Assembly: GCA_964020085.1 (NCBI GenBank)
Contig: OZ026604.1
Location: 1,218,501-1,282,500, forward strand
Reading direction: 5' to 3'
Source of the DNA: Micromussa lordhowensis
Taxonomy: Eukaryota; Cnidaria; Anthozoa; Scleractinia; Lobophylliidae
Length of the DNA: 64,000 nt
Shown: one piece after another, positions 22,371 to 33,373 of the stretch
Numbering within the stretch: position 1 is the first letter of the stretch
Layout: the number at the start of each line of letters is the position of its first letter
The notes under the pieces: model-generated
What the model was told of the DNA's origin: nothing
Seen by the model: the letters and a program-made list of their open reading frames with translations, nothing else
Database searches by the model: none
Translations under genes and position numbers: made by a program

Positions 22371-22852
22371 GCAAACAATGATGCAAGGCTGATACTAAGT
22401 AGAAAGCTTAACGGGGCAACGACATGATAGAGTCCAAACTGAAAGCCAAATTGCAACCGTGGACAGCTGTTTCGACCTTGTTGGGTCTCGTCAGCACGGT
22501 GTAGCAAGCTATGAAGTGATCAAACTCAAATCCAAATCTTTGCAAATTGGCCAATGTCACATGCAAAACGCGTGACAGGGGACAATAGGAAAAAATCCAG
22601 AATATCATGTCGTTGCCGCGATAAGGAAACTGCGGGCAGACAAAAACTGTCCCGCAGGAAAATCATGGCCAAACCATGATGATCACTTCATAGCTTGCTA
22701 TGATCACTTCATAGCTTGCTACACCGTGCTGACGAGACCCAACAAGGTCGAAACAGCTGTCCACGGTTGCAATTTGGCTTTCAGTTTGGACTCTATCATG
22801 TCGTTGCCCCGTTAAGCTTTCTACGTAGTATCAGCCTTGCATCATTGTTTGC
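22371..22852. mobile_element. Long inverted-repeat element, arms about 150 bp
   Basis: The left arm 22371-22521 (GCAAACAATGATGCAAGGCT...) returns nearly perfectly inverted at 22701-22852 (...AGCCTTGCATCATTGTTTGC). The roughly 180-bp loop holds a second partial copy of CATGTCGTTGCC. At its inner edge the right arm has a direct doubling of a TGATCACTTCATAGCTTGCTA-like unit. There is no transposase ORF. Confidence 0.9.
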
Positions 22853-23406
22853 TATTCTTTCTATTTTTGGCTGATCAGATCTTTTACAGATCCTACGTAA
22901 ACAGGCAGGATTTTCGTTTGCGGTCCTTTGCACCATTATGTTAAAAAAAGCAAAAACGCAACAAAAACAGCACTAGCCATATGTTTGATGCTAATAACAT
23001 TTCTGCAAGTTATGTGTGTCATGTATCAGGCTGGCTCCAACATTCTGACACCAAATACATTCGAAAGCAGAAATGTCATACCCTTCCAGACCTCTATTGT
23101 TTTACGATATATATATAGGTTTCAAATATTGTAACGGTCACTTTTGAAAATGTATGTTGACTAGCATACGAAACGTCAAGTTCTATAAAAATGCTTTGGA
23201 ATACAATGTTCATCACCGCTGTTTGTGTTATTTTCTTAATCAAGCTTCGATGGCCTAAGAGCAAGAGTTTATGTCATACCCTATAACCTACAATTATTCA
23301 CAAGAATATTTTCAGCCTAAAATCAGGAAAAAAAATAAGAATATACAGCCTCAGCCGGAAAATCAATATTTTATTTTAAAAAAGAGTGTAGTCAACGTTT
23401 TGAACA

Positions 23407-24378
23407 GCCTGAAACGTGAGTCATTTCCCTTCCTCAGCCTAATCTCCGGGAGAGACGCCTGAATGCTAAGCGTCATAATTCCGTCCGGTTACGTCACTTC
23501 CTAATTTATGACAATTTTTCATAAATTTGTATTTTCCTGAACGTATACATCTTCCATTTTTACGTTAATGCGTGTTTTATCGACGCAGCAGCTCGACGTG
23601 GGGACGTCCTCCATTAAGATATGGTGTTGCTCTGGATTCTAATACAAGCTGATACAAGTTGAAATTGAGAAATTGCCGTAAAATCATTTTATTTTGAACT
23701 TCAAACCGTGCACTGCTGGAAACCGGATGAAGTAGAGATTACACTCAACAATCCTAGTACATGGCTTGAAATGTTCTTTTTTTTTTCATCCCGCAATGCA
23801 GTACAGAATCGTTCTTCGTTCCATTTTATATAGGAATGTTAATTTTTTCAGCTGTCAAATAGCGTATTGCACTAAGAAAATCAAGAAATCCATTCAGCGA
23901 ATATATGTAAAAGAACACACTGAAAACCGGCAATTAAGTAATTACACCTCAACTACTAGAAATGAGCAATGGAACCGTATAACAGTATTAATTTTAATTG
24001 ACCCCCTAAAAGGCAAATCATTCGGCTCGGATACGTCTACGTAACATTTTTCTTGAACTTGAAATGTTAACCTAAGGAATCAGGTCAGGCAAAGTGGACA
24101 AAAATTATTTACGAGCATTTACGGTAGAGGAGTCGAACGTTATACCTGAAAAGATTTATAATTTACTCATGCCGCATTACACCTTTGCCGGCAACACCCA
24201 AAAGTAATCTCTTTCCAATCAATAAGAAACCTGTATCTATCCAGCACAAACTGAAAACCAATCAGAAATTACTTTAGATATCAGAAGCAGTAAGCGACGT
24301 CGCGGGACGGAATTATAACGCTCACACTTCCGCCCGGGGATTAGGCTGAGGGCGGGAGATGACTGACATTTCAGACTA
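23407..24378. mobile_element. About 970-bp element with imperfect terminal inverted repeats
   Basis: The left end GCCTGAAACGTGAGTCATTT and CTCAGCCTAATCTCCGGG, followed by ATAATTCCGTCC, returns inverted at the right end (GGACGGAATTAT...CCCGGGGATTAGGCTGAG...ATGACTGACATTTCAGAC). The interior has one 92-codon frame without recognisable domains. It is probably a non-autonomous DNA transposon. Confidence 0.65.
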
Positions 24379-25407
24379 CGTTTTGAAATTAATGGCTAAG
24401 CATAATCGAATAATCGTCCTTTGTTATTTTCTGTTTCTGTCTTTTTTCAATCGAGGTTATCTATTTCTCCTGTGCAAAGCGCAACAGTTTCAATAATTGT
24501 CAGCACGCAAACTCTCATCACTGGTCTTAAGGTGGTATGCTACCCTAAAAGGGACCAAAAGGTTTGATTAGATATAGTGGAAAAAAATTGTGTGCGATTG
24601 CACTCCGGCATGAAGAGTAAATAAATTTTGAGGGTTTTATTCAAAATGATTGCTATGGCAACCAGCCACAGCCTCTTGAGCTAGTGTTTTATAGTATTGG
24701 TGCCAACACTTCCTGCTCTTTTTCAAAACAAGATTTAGCCTGTTCCAGGCTCTCGGTCAATGGGGACGATCGAAAAAGCGACCGGGCGACGAGCGACGAG
24801 CGGGGTCTGGTGATTTGACTGTCAAACAAGCATATCGTATAAGTTTCTGTTTTGTTCTGTGCAATGAACCTAAGTTTTGAGTGTTTTCAGTGTTTTTTAC
24901 ATGCTTTAGTTGGAAATAATCTTAGTTTACACCACACCCAGTGGACAAATCATTTCATGTCACGTGACAGGCGTTAAAATGTTACGATGCTTTGGTTTAT
25001 TGCCTCACGACACTATTGGTCTTTGATTAGCCCAAGTTTCAGGAATTCTACTTAATACCTTGCAAAGTGAAATGTTGGCGTGAAGTCAGTCGGTACAAAA
25101 GTAGACATTTGAGAAAAATGCACTTTAAGTTTCTTACGAAGGATTAAGCATTTAACAAGCTACAAATAGCGGGAGGGGGTGCAGATTGGATCTCGGGGGA
25201 GGGGATGCAATGGTTTTTCTATTTTGTAAAAAGTTACCGCAATTGCAGGAAATATTCCTTTACAGAAGGGAAATGAATGAGCCTGTGATGGCAATTCGAG
25301 GCAAAGCTTTTCACACGTAATTAAACCAGTCGAGTTGTGCATGTCTTTAAAGCTTTTTTCTACATAGTTTCGTTCACATGAATAGGAGTGAAATTTAAAG
25401 TATTGTT
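24379..25407. other. No gene seen
   Basis: AT-rich sequence with no long ORF, RNA gene or clear repeat structure, apart from a short GCGACGAGCGACGAGCGGGG doublet near 24784. Confidence 0.5.
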
Positions 25408-25712
25408 AAGATTAAGATGGGTCGGAAACACTACCAGACAGAGAGCCCCAGGTTGCTAAGGGACTGTTTGGTATCCGTCTACTAATTCTTCAAATCCATC
25501 AAATCTTCAACATTTCATATTTTCCCCAATTTAACCTAGTATCCGTTGAGAAAAAATATCTCTTTCCCAAAACGCCCAAAAATCACCCAAAAATTTACAC
25601 AAAACCGCCAAACAGTGGCATAGAGATTTAGTGTCGCTTGAAACGTGACTGAGATATTGGCAGAAAGGCCGTGTTAAGCAACCTCAAAACAGCCTTCACG
25701 TGTCTAATCTCG
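25408..25712. mobile_element. Diverged copy of the TTAA element at 30721-31122
   Basis: It shares long blocks with the later copy (ACTACCAGACAG, GGTATCCGTCTACTAATTCT, GTGTCGCTTGAAACGTGA, GGCAGAAAGGCCGTGTTAAG). Neither terminal repeat is recognisable, so it is truncated or eroded. Confidence 0.8.
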
Positions 25713-25954
25713 CCCCAGGCCTTTCGCGTACTCCTCCTAACACCGCCAAATACAAAGTTACCAATTCACTCGTGAAACGCTTTTTAAAAATTCTTTGGCG
25801 TGAATTAAAACAGTCTCCAGTGAGAATTAGGCGCACGTGTCAAGCTTGACTTAATTTACACTAGGCAATCATGTTTTCGTCCAAGACATAGTACAGAAAC
25901 TGCCTTGATCAAGGTCATCAAAGATCTCCTTTTAACCTCGATAATGATTGTGTT

Positions 25955-27107
25955 AGAGAGATGGTCTTGATTGATTATCGTAAAGCGTTCGACATCATAG
26001 ATCATACCCTGTTGTTAAAGAAACTTGAAGTTTATGGGCTTAGTACGGAAACCCTCCAATGGTTCACCTCTTATCTGAGGAATAGACGCCAACTAGTTAA
26101 GTTGGGGGATAAACAGTCAAATGTTGCTAAGGTTCCTCATGGTATTCCCCAGGGAACTATACTTGGACCCTTGTTATTTGTCGTCTTCGTCAATGAATTA
26201 CCCTTCCATGTTACTTCATCTACTATTGATTTGTATGCTGATTATACGACGTTGACTTCATGTGCGAATTATAGCTCAACTGACAGACTAGAACAGAACC
26301 TGAATTCTTCAGTTGCTGAAATCGCAGAATGGGCAGCTATTAACAAACTACCGATCAATGAAAGCAAGACCAAAGCTATACTCATTACTGGCAAGCGTCT
26401 CCCATCAAAGATCAATTACGAGATGGCTTTAACTATTAATGGCACTAAACTTAAAGTCGTCCCCAGTGTTAAACTGCTGAGTCTTGAAATTGACTCTGAA
26501 CTCTCATTTAATTCTCATGTTGAGAGAAACTACGTACAAAGCTGTCACAGCGAATCGGAATATTAAAAAGATACGATCTTGCCTGCCCACGAGACAAAGA
26601 TTATTGTTTTATAACTCTATGATTAGATCGGTTTTGCATTATGTCAGCTCATATCTGGACTAGTTGTGACCAGGAGGATCTAGGTCGTGTTTTGAAGTTG
26701 CAGAAACGAGCAGCCAGGGTAATTTCCGATGCTGACAATCAGGCGTCTAGTGTCAAGCTGTTCAACAGACTTCAGTGGCTTCCGTATATGAGGAATCGAA
26801 AATAGCTAAGTGCTTCGTTGCGTACGAACGTATCAAGGGTGAAGTACCCTTACATACTGAAGGCTCTTTAATACTCAATAGTCAGCAACACAATCGTGCT
26901 ACAAGATATAGCAACACTAATTTTATTTGTCCAAGATTCAATCGTATGACTGAAGGCGGTAAATCATTTGCAGTTACTACTTATCAACTTTGGAACAGCT
27001 TAAGTCTAGAACTCAGGAATTCTGTATCGTTAGAATCTTTTAAGAACAATTATAGAAACAAAAGTCGTTTTGATGTACAACAGAAACTACATCATTTTAT
27101 AGTTTAA
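25955..27107 (+). pseudogene. Non-LTR retrotransposon, truncated RT with a broken active site
   Basis: A LINE-type reverse transcriptase from motif A (DYRKAFDIIDH) through GIPQGTILGPLLF to the C-terminal region (FAVTTYQLWNSLSLELRN, then YRNKSRFDVQQ). It is 5' truncated. The catalytic YADD box reads YADY (codon 26243-26245 is TAT where GAT is expected). The frame is lost near 26540 and again near 26640, then open from 26775 to 27107. This is a dead element of a different lineage from the pair in the tandem units. Confidence 0.9.
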
Positions 27108-27385
27108 CATTTGATTCATTATTTGTTCTCAAGTTATGTTTTATTTTCATTCACAATTCGTCTTCTTATATTATATTGTATTAGTAAATTCTCAGCTCCG
27201 ACTATTGCATTTCTAGCTTTTTGATTGGCTAAAAAACTCTGACTATGAGCCAATAGTCGGAGTTTTACGTCATATGGAAAATAGTGCGCCAAGTTTAAAA
27301 ATTGTCCGCACGAAGTTTTCAACTTCAGCCCTCTATAATGGCCGGAATAAAAATCGGCGGCAAAACCCGGTTTGAGAATTTACTA

Positions 27386-27660
27386 ACACAATTATTCCAT
27401 TCGCCCTTGTTGGATATGAAGTGATTATAACCAACCCGCGCTACACGCTCGTTGGTTATTTTATCACTTCATATCCAACTCGGGCTCATGGAATAATAGC
27501 CCAATTTCGATATATTAAAATTCAGCCTAAAACAATAGACCTCAGCACGAGGCTCGTGGGAATAAACCCCACAAACTCTGTAGTTATTCCCACGAGCCTC
27601 GTGGTGAGGTCTATTGTTTTAGGCTGAATTTTAATATATCGAAATTGGGCTGTTGTTATT
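27386..27660. mobile_element. ATAATTGTT-family MITE interrupted by a second hairpin element
   Basis: The left part has CAATTATTCCATTCGCCCTT, GGATATGAAGTGATTATA and the inverted CACTTCATATCCAACTCGGG. The family's right end, GGAATAATTGTT, is split: GGAATAAT lies before 27498 and TGTTGTTATTT follows the inserted hairpin. Confidence 0.85.
27498..27651. mobile_element. 154-bp near-perfect hairpin MITE
   Basis: Two 68-bp arms (AGCCCAATTTCGATATATTA ... CACGAGGCTCGTGGGAATAA) pair with a single mismatch around an 18-bp loop. It sits inside the right end of the MITE above, so it is the younger insertion. Confidence 0.9.
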
Positions 27661-27824
27661 TAGTTTTGTAAGAATTTTTTAGATAGAGGGCCACAAGTTT
27701 ATTAGTTATCTTAACTATTCCGTGCCACCCTCTCTAAATAAAGTGTATTATCATTCGATGCATTTTTCCCTTCCTTTTCATTGGCCGAGAGCCCACCACG
27801 TGACCTGCAAATTACTGCGTACAA

Positions 27825-28135
27825 ATAATGGTATGCTGATGCGTAGTACCGTCTATATGTGTTTTGCTGCAAATAATATTCTGCTCATGCGTAACTGAAA
27901 CCACGCTCTTGTGTGAAAAATGGAAGATCGGTTCGATGAGCTGTCAGAGAGCGATTTAATATGAAAACAAAACTGGTACTCGAATGATAAAACAATTATT
28001 GATCTCGGTTACCGCAAAAATATCGTGATTTGTCAGTGTCTCGCAGATCAATTATTTGTCGAAGCCGAAATAATCGATCTGCTCGCCAATGTCAAATGAC
28101 GATATTTTGCTCAACCTCGTCAAATAATTGTTAAT
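27825..28135 (+). mobile_element. Foldback element with a residual protein start
   Basis: The 3' part is a hairpin (AACAATTATTGATCTCGGTT ... CAACCTCGTCAAATAATTGTT). Upstream, at 27920, an ATG opens MEDRFDELSESDLI and then stops. A diverged copy in the opposite orientation lies at 32620-32890. Confidence 0.7.
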
Positions 28136-28161
28136 TATTAAACCAGGCAGTTCTGAGCATA

Positions 28162-28554
28162 TCACCACATCAAACCTCGGGCTGTGAGGTCGTGAGTAAC
28201 TTGGAAGTTGTGTCGGTGTTTTTCTAAGGAAGCTCCTTGCAGGAACAAGCGCCTCTCTATCTCGGTACAAATTGCGTTTCGCCTCTGCTTTAGAGTGTAC
28301 TGCATGCTTTTCTTTTTTACTGCCAGCTCCTCCGGCGAAAGTCGCTTCCTCGATGATTTCATGGACTTTCTTGGCAGCTGTCCCTTCGCTAGGTAAACGG
28401 CCATTCTCACTTGTTCTATGACTGCAAAATTGTTACTGTTGAATTCCTTTCCATCAGGTTGCGACGCATTTCCATTGATTGAGGCGTAGTGTTCAAAAAT
28501 TAGGCAATGGCTCGTTTTCCTTCGTTTCCCGAAAAGCACGTTTTTCATTCCCAT
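28162..28554 (-). CDS. Small charged protein, paralogue A (130 aa), function unknown
   Basis: I do not recognise this protein. It is basic and highly charged: MGMKNVLFGKRRK, then GKEFNSNNFAVIEQVRMAV, SPEELAVKKKSMQYTLKQRR, CTEIERRLFLQGASLEKHRH and the end LTARGLMW. It is predicted mostly helical, with no signal peptide or membrane segment. The start at 28554 was chosen because paralogue B (31472-31858) aligns from the same Met. An upstream Met in the same frame would add 19 residues with no match in B. CAG precedes the ATG, so the real start could be in an upstream exon. About 74% of the last 58 residues match B, with many synonymous changes, so protein-level selection is likely. Confidence 0.6.
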   Translation of the reverse strand: MGMKNVLFGKRRKTSHCLIFEHYASINGNASQPDGKEFNSNNFAVIEQVRMAVYLAKGQLPRKSMKSSRKRLSPEELAVKKKSMQYTLKQRRNAICTEIERRLFLQGASLEKHRHNFQVTHDLTARGLMW

Positions 28555-28624
28555 CTGACGACGGACACTGAACAAAGCGGCGAGGATATCAATTTTTATA
28601 CCTTTGTGCATGTTTGTTTCTGTG

Positions 28625-29105
28625 TGCTAAGTGTGTTTCTGTGTGTTTAAATGTCTTAACACTGAAGCACCTGAGTATTTGAAAAGAAAACTACATTACA
28701 GACATTATTCAAGATCATTACGTTCTGTCTCAAATAAGCTATTGAAAGAACCCAGGTCACGTACAAAAACATATGGCGATAGAGCTTTTTCTAACATCGC
28801 CCCAAGACTGTGGAACAGTATTCCAAATGATATACGAAACATTATGAACATTCAAACTTTAAAAACAAAGTTGAAAACGTATCTTTTCAAGAAATATTTA
28901 GATAATTCCCTATTGTTCTAGAACTTTATTGTAACTTACGTTATTACTATCATATTTTTAGGTATTTTTAATTACTAGAGTATTTTCTTATTCATTTTTA
29001 ACATTATTATTCTTAGATAGAAAGGTCAATTATTGTAAAGCGCCTTGAACATAGGACATGAGCGCTATATCAATTACCTATTATTATTATTATTATTATT
29101 ATTAA
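28625..29105 (+). pseudogene. LINE 3' end with (ATT)n tail
   Basis: The frame 28631-28921 ends in FSNIAPRLWNSIPNDIRN and LKTKLKTYLFKKYL, the C-terminus typical of CR1/L2-type retrotransposons. The 3' UTR then reads GTAAAGCGCCTTGAACATAG and GAGCGCTATATCAATTA, and ends in (ATT)n at 29079-29103, the usual 3' signature of that group. It is severely 5' truncated. Confidence 0.88.
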
Positions 29106-29470
29106 GTAATGCTAAATACCCTGGCAACATGCTAATTAAAGTTAATTAATCTCATTGCAATTAATAGATTGCGTCATCAACTCCATGGCAACAAATATTA
29201 CATCTAAAACTCCATGGCAACATGCAGTTTACATGCAATGCAAAGTTTATAACAAGTAACTTTATAACATCAATTTTTATTTGTTGGTTTAAATCTCCAT
29301 AGTAACGTTATGGTGTAATTATTGTGTTGCCTGTTTGTGTTTCTCGCGCCTTAGCAACATGCAATTAACATACAATGCAAAGTTTATAACAAATAACTCT
29401 ATTATACTTTATTATTATATATATGAAAGGTCATATATTTGTTGGTAAAATCTTCATAGCAAGGTAATGA

Positions 29471-29472
<2 letters not shown>

Positions 29473-29532
<60 letters not shown>
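29473..29532. repeat. (ATT)n microsatellite
   Basis: About 20 uninterrupted ATT units. The surrounding 29110-30070 stretch is AT-rich without a supported gene. Confidence 0.95.
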
Positions 29533-29536
<4 letters not shown>

Positions 29537-30076
29537 ATAGTAAAACTTTATTAATCATCCGCGGAGAGACACCATCTGCCCACAGCACCCGTCCGAGGAA
29601 AATTCCCGGATAGATAGTACTCGTCCGTGAATTTGTTTCTGTAAACAAGCGGGCCTATAGAAAATAAACAAATGACATTGTATTTAGTGGGTTTTGTCTG
29701 TTTTTCTTTTTCACATTTTACATTTGCCTCTCATGGCTTTGATCTAAAAAATTTGGAAATTCATCGAGTGCAAATATGCTAATATGGCAGAACCAATCAG
29801 ATACACGGATTTCCAATATAACACAGCTTCGTCGCTACCAATTGTTTTTATATAATAATTAACAATTATCCTTTGAAATAGGGGTAAATAGTGGCAGAAT
29901 ATTTACCTCGATTTCAAATAATTATTCCCGAATTTTGATTGGTTCGTTCTTATGATCTATCGGAGACTGAATAGACGTTTCTTTATTATATAAAACAAGT
30001 AGCAATTTTTTAATGAAACAACGAAAAAATGTTGAAAACTATATTAACAGATTGAGGTGGCTCCCGCTTTAAGGCT

Positions 30077-30195
30077 GCAGCCCGGGTTGTTCGAAAGGTA
30101 GATAAGAGGATAGCGTGGTTTGTTTTGTTAACACTTATCCACTGGGTAGAAATTTATCCGGTGGATAGTGTTATCCAGCCTTCGTACAACTGGCG
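30077..30195. mobile_element. Foldback MITE, same family as the GPCR-disrupting insert
   Basis: GCAGCCCGGGTTGTTCGAAA on the left and GTACAACTGGCGCC on the right correspond to the ends of 3358-3508. AGCGTGGTTTGTTTTGTTAA and TTTATCCGGTGGATAGTG correspond to its interior. The right terminal repeat is more eroded. Confidence 0.8.
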
Positions 30196-30720
30196 CCTTG
30201 TGGTTTTTATTTGGGGGTCTCGCCCTATCAAAAGTGTTTTTATCGGATTCTCTAAAGTTTTAAAGAAACATTTAGAAATAATTAATAGATAATCATTTTC
30301 CTGAGAAGACTAACAAAAAGACATTCACGGATTCTTGAATGGTAAAACTCGAAGTTGTTGAAAAAACTTCCGTCGAGCGCCCATACTCAACTGCAAATTT
30401 TAAATGACAATTCAGTACGCGCAATTTGTCTAAAGATAGAGGTGAGTACTAAGAGAGAAATTGGCCAAATTTCAGCTAGATTTATACTAAAAATTTGATT
30501 ATTCCCTCTCGATTTGTATGATGAGGTAATAGTTGATTTGGCATTTGGCCTCATCAACTCTCACCTTATAGAAATCTCAAAGTCATACTCGAGAGTAGAA
30601 TCACAGAGTTAGAACGAGTTTTCGTGTAGCGACTACGCGAAAAAAGAGAGTTTCTAAAATCCTCAAACAACTACATCAAATTCCTTTGAGTAACGTACTT
30701 AAACTTAACCTGTGTCTTAA

Positions 30721-31122
30721 GGCGGGGGTAAACATGAATAGGCGTTGAAGTGATATAAAAAAGGAAATTAATTAAGATGGGTTGGAAACACTACCAGACA
30801 GTTGACCCCCGCAAAAGAGTCCCTGGTTGCCAGGGGACTGTTTGGTATCCGTCTACTAATTCTTCACTTCAAATTTCAATTTTCCAAATCCATCAAATCT
30901 TCGGCAACATTTCATATTTTCCTCAATTTAACCTATCCTTTGAGAAAAAATATCTCTTTCCCAAAATGCCCAAAAATCACCCAAAAATTTACACAAAACC
31001 GCCAAACAGTGGTTAATGAGATAAGCAGAGAGATTTAGTGTCGCTTGAAACGTGACCGAGATATTCTTGGCAGAAAGGCCGTGTTAAGCGACCTCAAAAG
31101 AGCCCTCACGTTTACCCCCGCC
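30721..31122. mobile_element. 402-bp non-autonomous element with TTAA target duplication (piggyBac-like)
   Basis: TTAA stands immediately outside both ends (30717-30720 and 31123-31126). The terminal repeats are GGCGGGGGTAAACATGA and its near-inverse TCACGTTTACCCCCGCC. A TTAA duplication is the hallmark of piggyBac transposition. There is no transposase, so movement in trans is inferred. Confidence 0.85.
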
Positions 31123-31471
31123 TTAAATAGAGCAGGATAACAAAGTACTTAACTGAGATTTGTATGTTCGAAAGTCCATAACAAAATATCATTTAATAAT
31201 TATTAATTTACATTATAGTGAGTACACATTTTACTAAAAAAAAATTTCAAATACCAACAGTCAGTTCAGATTCTGATCGAGAATCAGTTCCGTTTCTAAA
31301 TAGCAGTTTAATTATAAATTTTTCTCTTCCTTTTGAAAATCCATCCATGATAAGGTATTTTTAAGCTATAATGTAGGAGCGCATTTGGAATACAACGAGA
31401 TGGTTTATAATTAAAACACTGTCCAAGCGACTACAAACGAAAGTGTAACACCAGGCCAATGTCTCGAGACA

Positions 31472-31858
31472 TCACCACATTAAACTTCGAACTGTGAGCT
31501 CGTGAGTAACTTGCAAATTATGTCGATGCTTTTCCAAATAAGCTCCTTGCTGAAACAAACTTCTTTCTATCTCGTTGCAGATTCCATTTCGCCTCTGTCG
31601 TAGAGTGTGTTCTATACTTCTTTTTTTCACTGCTACCTCCTCAGGGGAATCTCGCTTCCTTTTTTTCGACATTCTTGGTAGGTCGCCCTGCGCTAGGAAA
31701 ACAGCCATTCGAACTTCCTCGATGATCGCTAAGTTGTTTTTGTTCAATTCCTTCCCATCAGAGTGCGATGTACTGAGACTGTTGGAGGTCTTTCGCTGAA
31801 AAAAGAGGCATGGGTGTATTTTTCCTCGTTTCCGGAAGAAAATGTTCATTAAACCCAT
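31472..31858 (-). CDS. Small charged protein, paralogue B (128 aa), function unknown
   Basis: It aligns end to end with paralogue A: MGLMNIFFRKRGK, DGKELNKNNLAIIEEVRM, SPEEVAVKKRSIEHTLRQRR, CNEIERSLFQQGAYLEKHRH and LTVRSLMW. A two-residue gap falls at the Lys/Arg-rich KKRKRDS stretch. In the LEKHRHN segment five of seven codons differ from A without changing the amino acid. The start at 31858 is the shared Met; the frame extends a further 45 codons upstream without homology to A. CCAG lies just 5' of the start, so a spliced upstream exon is possible. The KKRKR patch could be a nuclear localisation signal (inference). Confidence 0.6.
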   Translation of the reverse strand: MGLMNIFFRKRGKIHPCLFFQRKTSNSLSTSHSDGKELNKNNLAIIEEVRMAVFLAQGDLPRMSKKRKRDSPEEVAVKKRSIEHTLRQRRNGICNEIERSLFQQGAYLEKHRHNLQVTHELTVRSLMW

Positions 31859-32619
31859 TGAACTGGACAAGGAAAAGGCGAAAGAACAGATGAAATGCTC
31901 AAGTGAACCAGCAGAACTAAGCAATAGCTTTGGGTGATGATATAACTGGGATGGTCCGCTATTGTGACGCCATACTTCGTTCCTTAGCAACAATCAAATG
32001 ATCGTCACGTGAACTAAGTCGGAACACTTTGATGTTCATTTTAATTTGTTGCGCCGAAAAATATCTACATAGCCATGTTGAATGCCAAGTTGAATGCCAA
32101 GTTGAGCTATGAAAAATACCTTAATCGTTACAAATCAGTTATATCTTTAATGAGTTGTCAGTTGAGTTGTTAATGAGTTGTGCTCGTGCTAATTGAGCAC
32201 TTCCCAACTAATCACCACATTTCCCATTGAATAGCTCTGCAATGTGGTGCGTCTGTTAATTGGCCCTAATTAATCACTACTTGTTTGCTACCACAAGGTC
32301 AAATTCAGTGACCATAATTGGCCAAACAAAGGCGGCATTCCAATGGCTGTATCGTTGTCAATCACTTGACGTTAAACTGATTCTAAAACGGCCACACAAA
32401 TACTTATAAATACTGGGACAAGGTTGAACAAAATATTGTTGTTGAAAACTGGACGGAGAGTGTCACGTGGATTTTGTGTGTTTTCTACCCCCCACGAATT
32501 GAACTTTGGACCCTCGATGAACACTCTAGAGAAGAAAATGAACAGGAATGCGTGAAAGCTGACTTGTGTATTGTTATTCTCGAATAGTCTTTATTCGAAG
32601 TTGTCCTGTTGTATACGTT

Positions 32620-32890
32620 TTATACAATTGTGATTTGTCAGTGGCGAGCAGATCAATGATAATTTGCAGACGCTGAAGGCGGAGGCAAATAATTGATCCG
32701 CGAAACACTGACAAATTTACGATATTTTGCGATAACCGAGTTCAGTAATTGTTTTATCATTCGATCACCAAGTTTGTTTTCATATTGAACTCATTCTACG
32801 ACAGCTCAGGGAAGCGACCTGCTATTTTAGCAAAAGAACGTGGTTACAATTACGTACGAGCAGCAAAATCCAGTTAGACGGTATTACACA
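32620..32890 (-). mobile_element. Foldback element, inverted relative of 27825-28135
   Basis: The minus strand shows TCGAATGATAAAACAATTA, the GATATTTTGCG/CGCAAAATATC arms and GATCTGCTCGCC, as in the plus-strand copy. The residual protein start is present but decayed (GRFPELS, then a stop). Confidence 0.7.
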
Positions 32891-33084
32891 TGAGTGTTAT
32901 TTGTAGACAGTTTTTTTGCAGGCCACGAGGTGGCCTCGCAGCCAGTGGAACGGAAGGAAAAAATGCATCCAATGGTAAATACCAGTTATGCAACGCTTTG
33001 GAGTGGAATACATATATCTTATTAGACGTTTTGGTGTGTAGTATCATTGGGTATTTTTACGCGATGTGCCGTACCGTACCTCTG

Positions 33085-33135
33085 CGATACCGGTGCAGTG
33101 CTCTACCAACTGAGCTATCAAGCCATCTGGGAGCT
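33085..33135 (-). mobile_element. tRNA-like SINE head fragment
   Basis: The minus strand reads GCTTGATAGCTCAGTTGGTA and GAGCACTGCACCGGTATCGC, a D-arm-like region with an A box. The T arm is missing, so it is not a functional tRNA. Confidence 0.7.
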
Positions 33136-33136
33136 G

Positions 33137-33373
33137 GGGCTCGTTGCTCAAAGGCCCCGGAAACTTTTCGGGCCCCTAAAGCCATTTTTAGTTCATCTGT
33201 CTCTTAAAATGGAGAAGTGTATACGCCTGAAGCTTCTTGTGTGAAGAGAACCTCTGTTTATATTAAGAATACGTGAATAAAACAGCTCTGTAATCATAAG
33301 CTTCGAGATTTTGCTCTGGCTTTCCGGATGCGAAAGCTTTTCGGGACCTTCGAGAAACGGGCCCCTGGTCACT
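33137..33373. mobile_element. TIR element with GGGCCC-rich ends
   Basis: GGGGCTCGTTGCTCAAAGG and AACTTTTCGGGCCCC at the left return inverted at the right (AAGCTTTTCGGGACC, CCTTCGAGAAACGGGCCCC). The interior has no coding capacity. Confidence 0.65.

Noticed and set aside
29454..29648. A 64-codon frame with a run of about 20 Asn
   Set aside because: It is the translation of the (ATT)n microsatellite.
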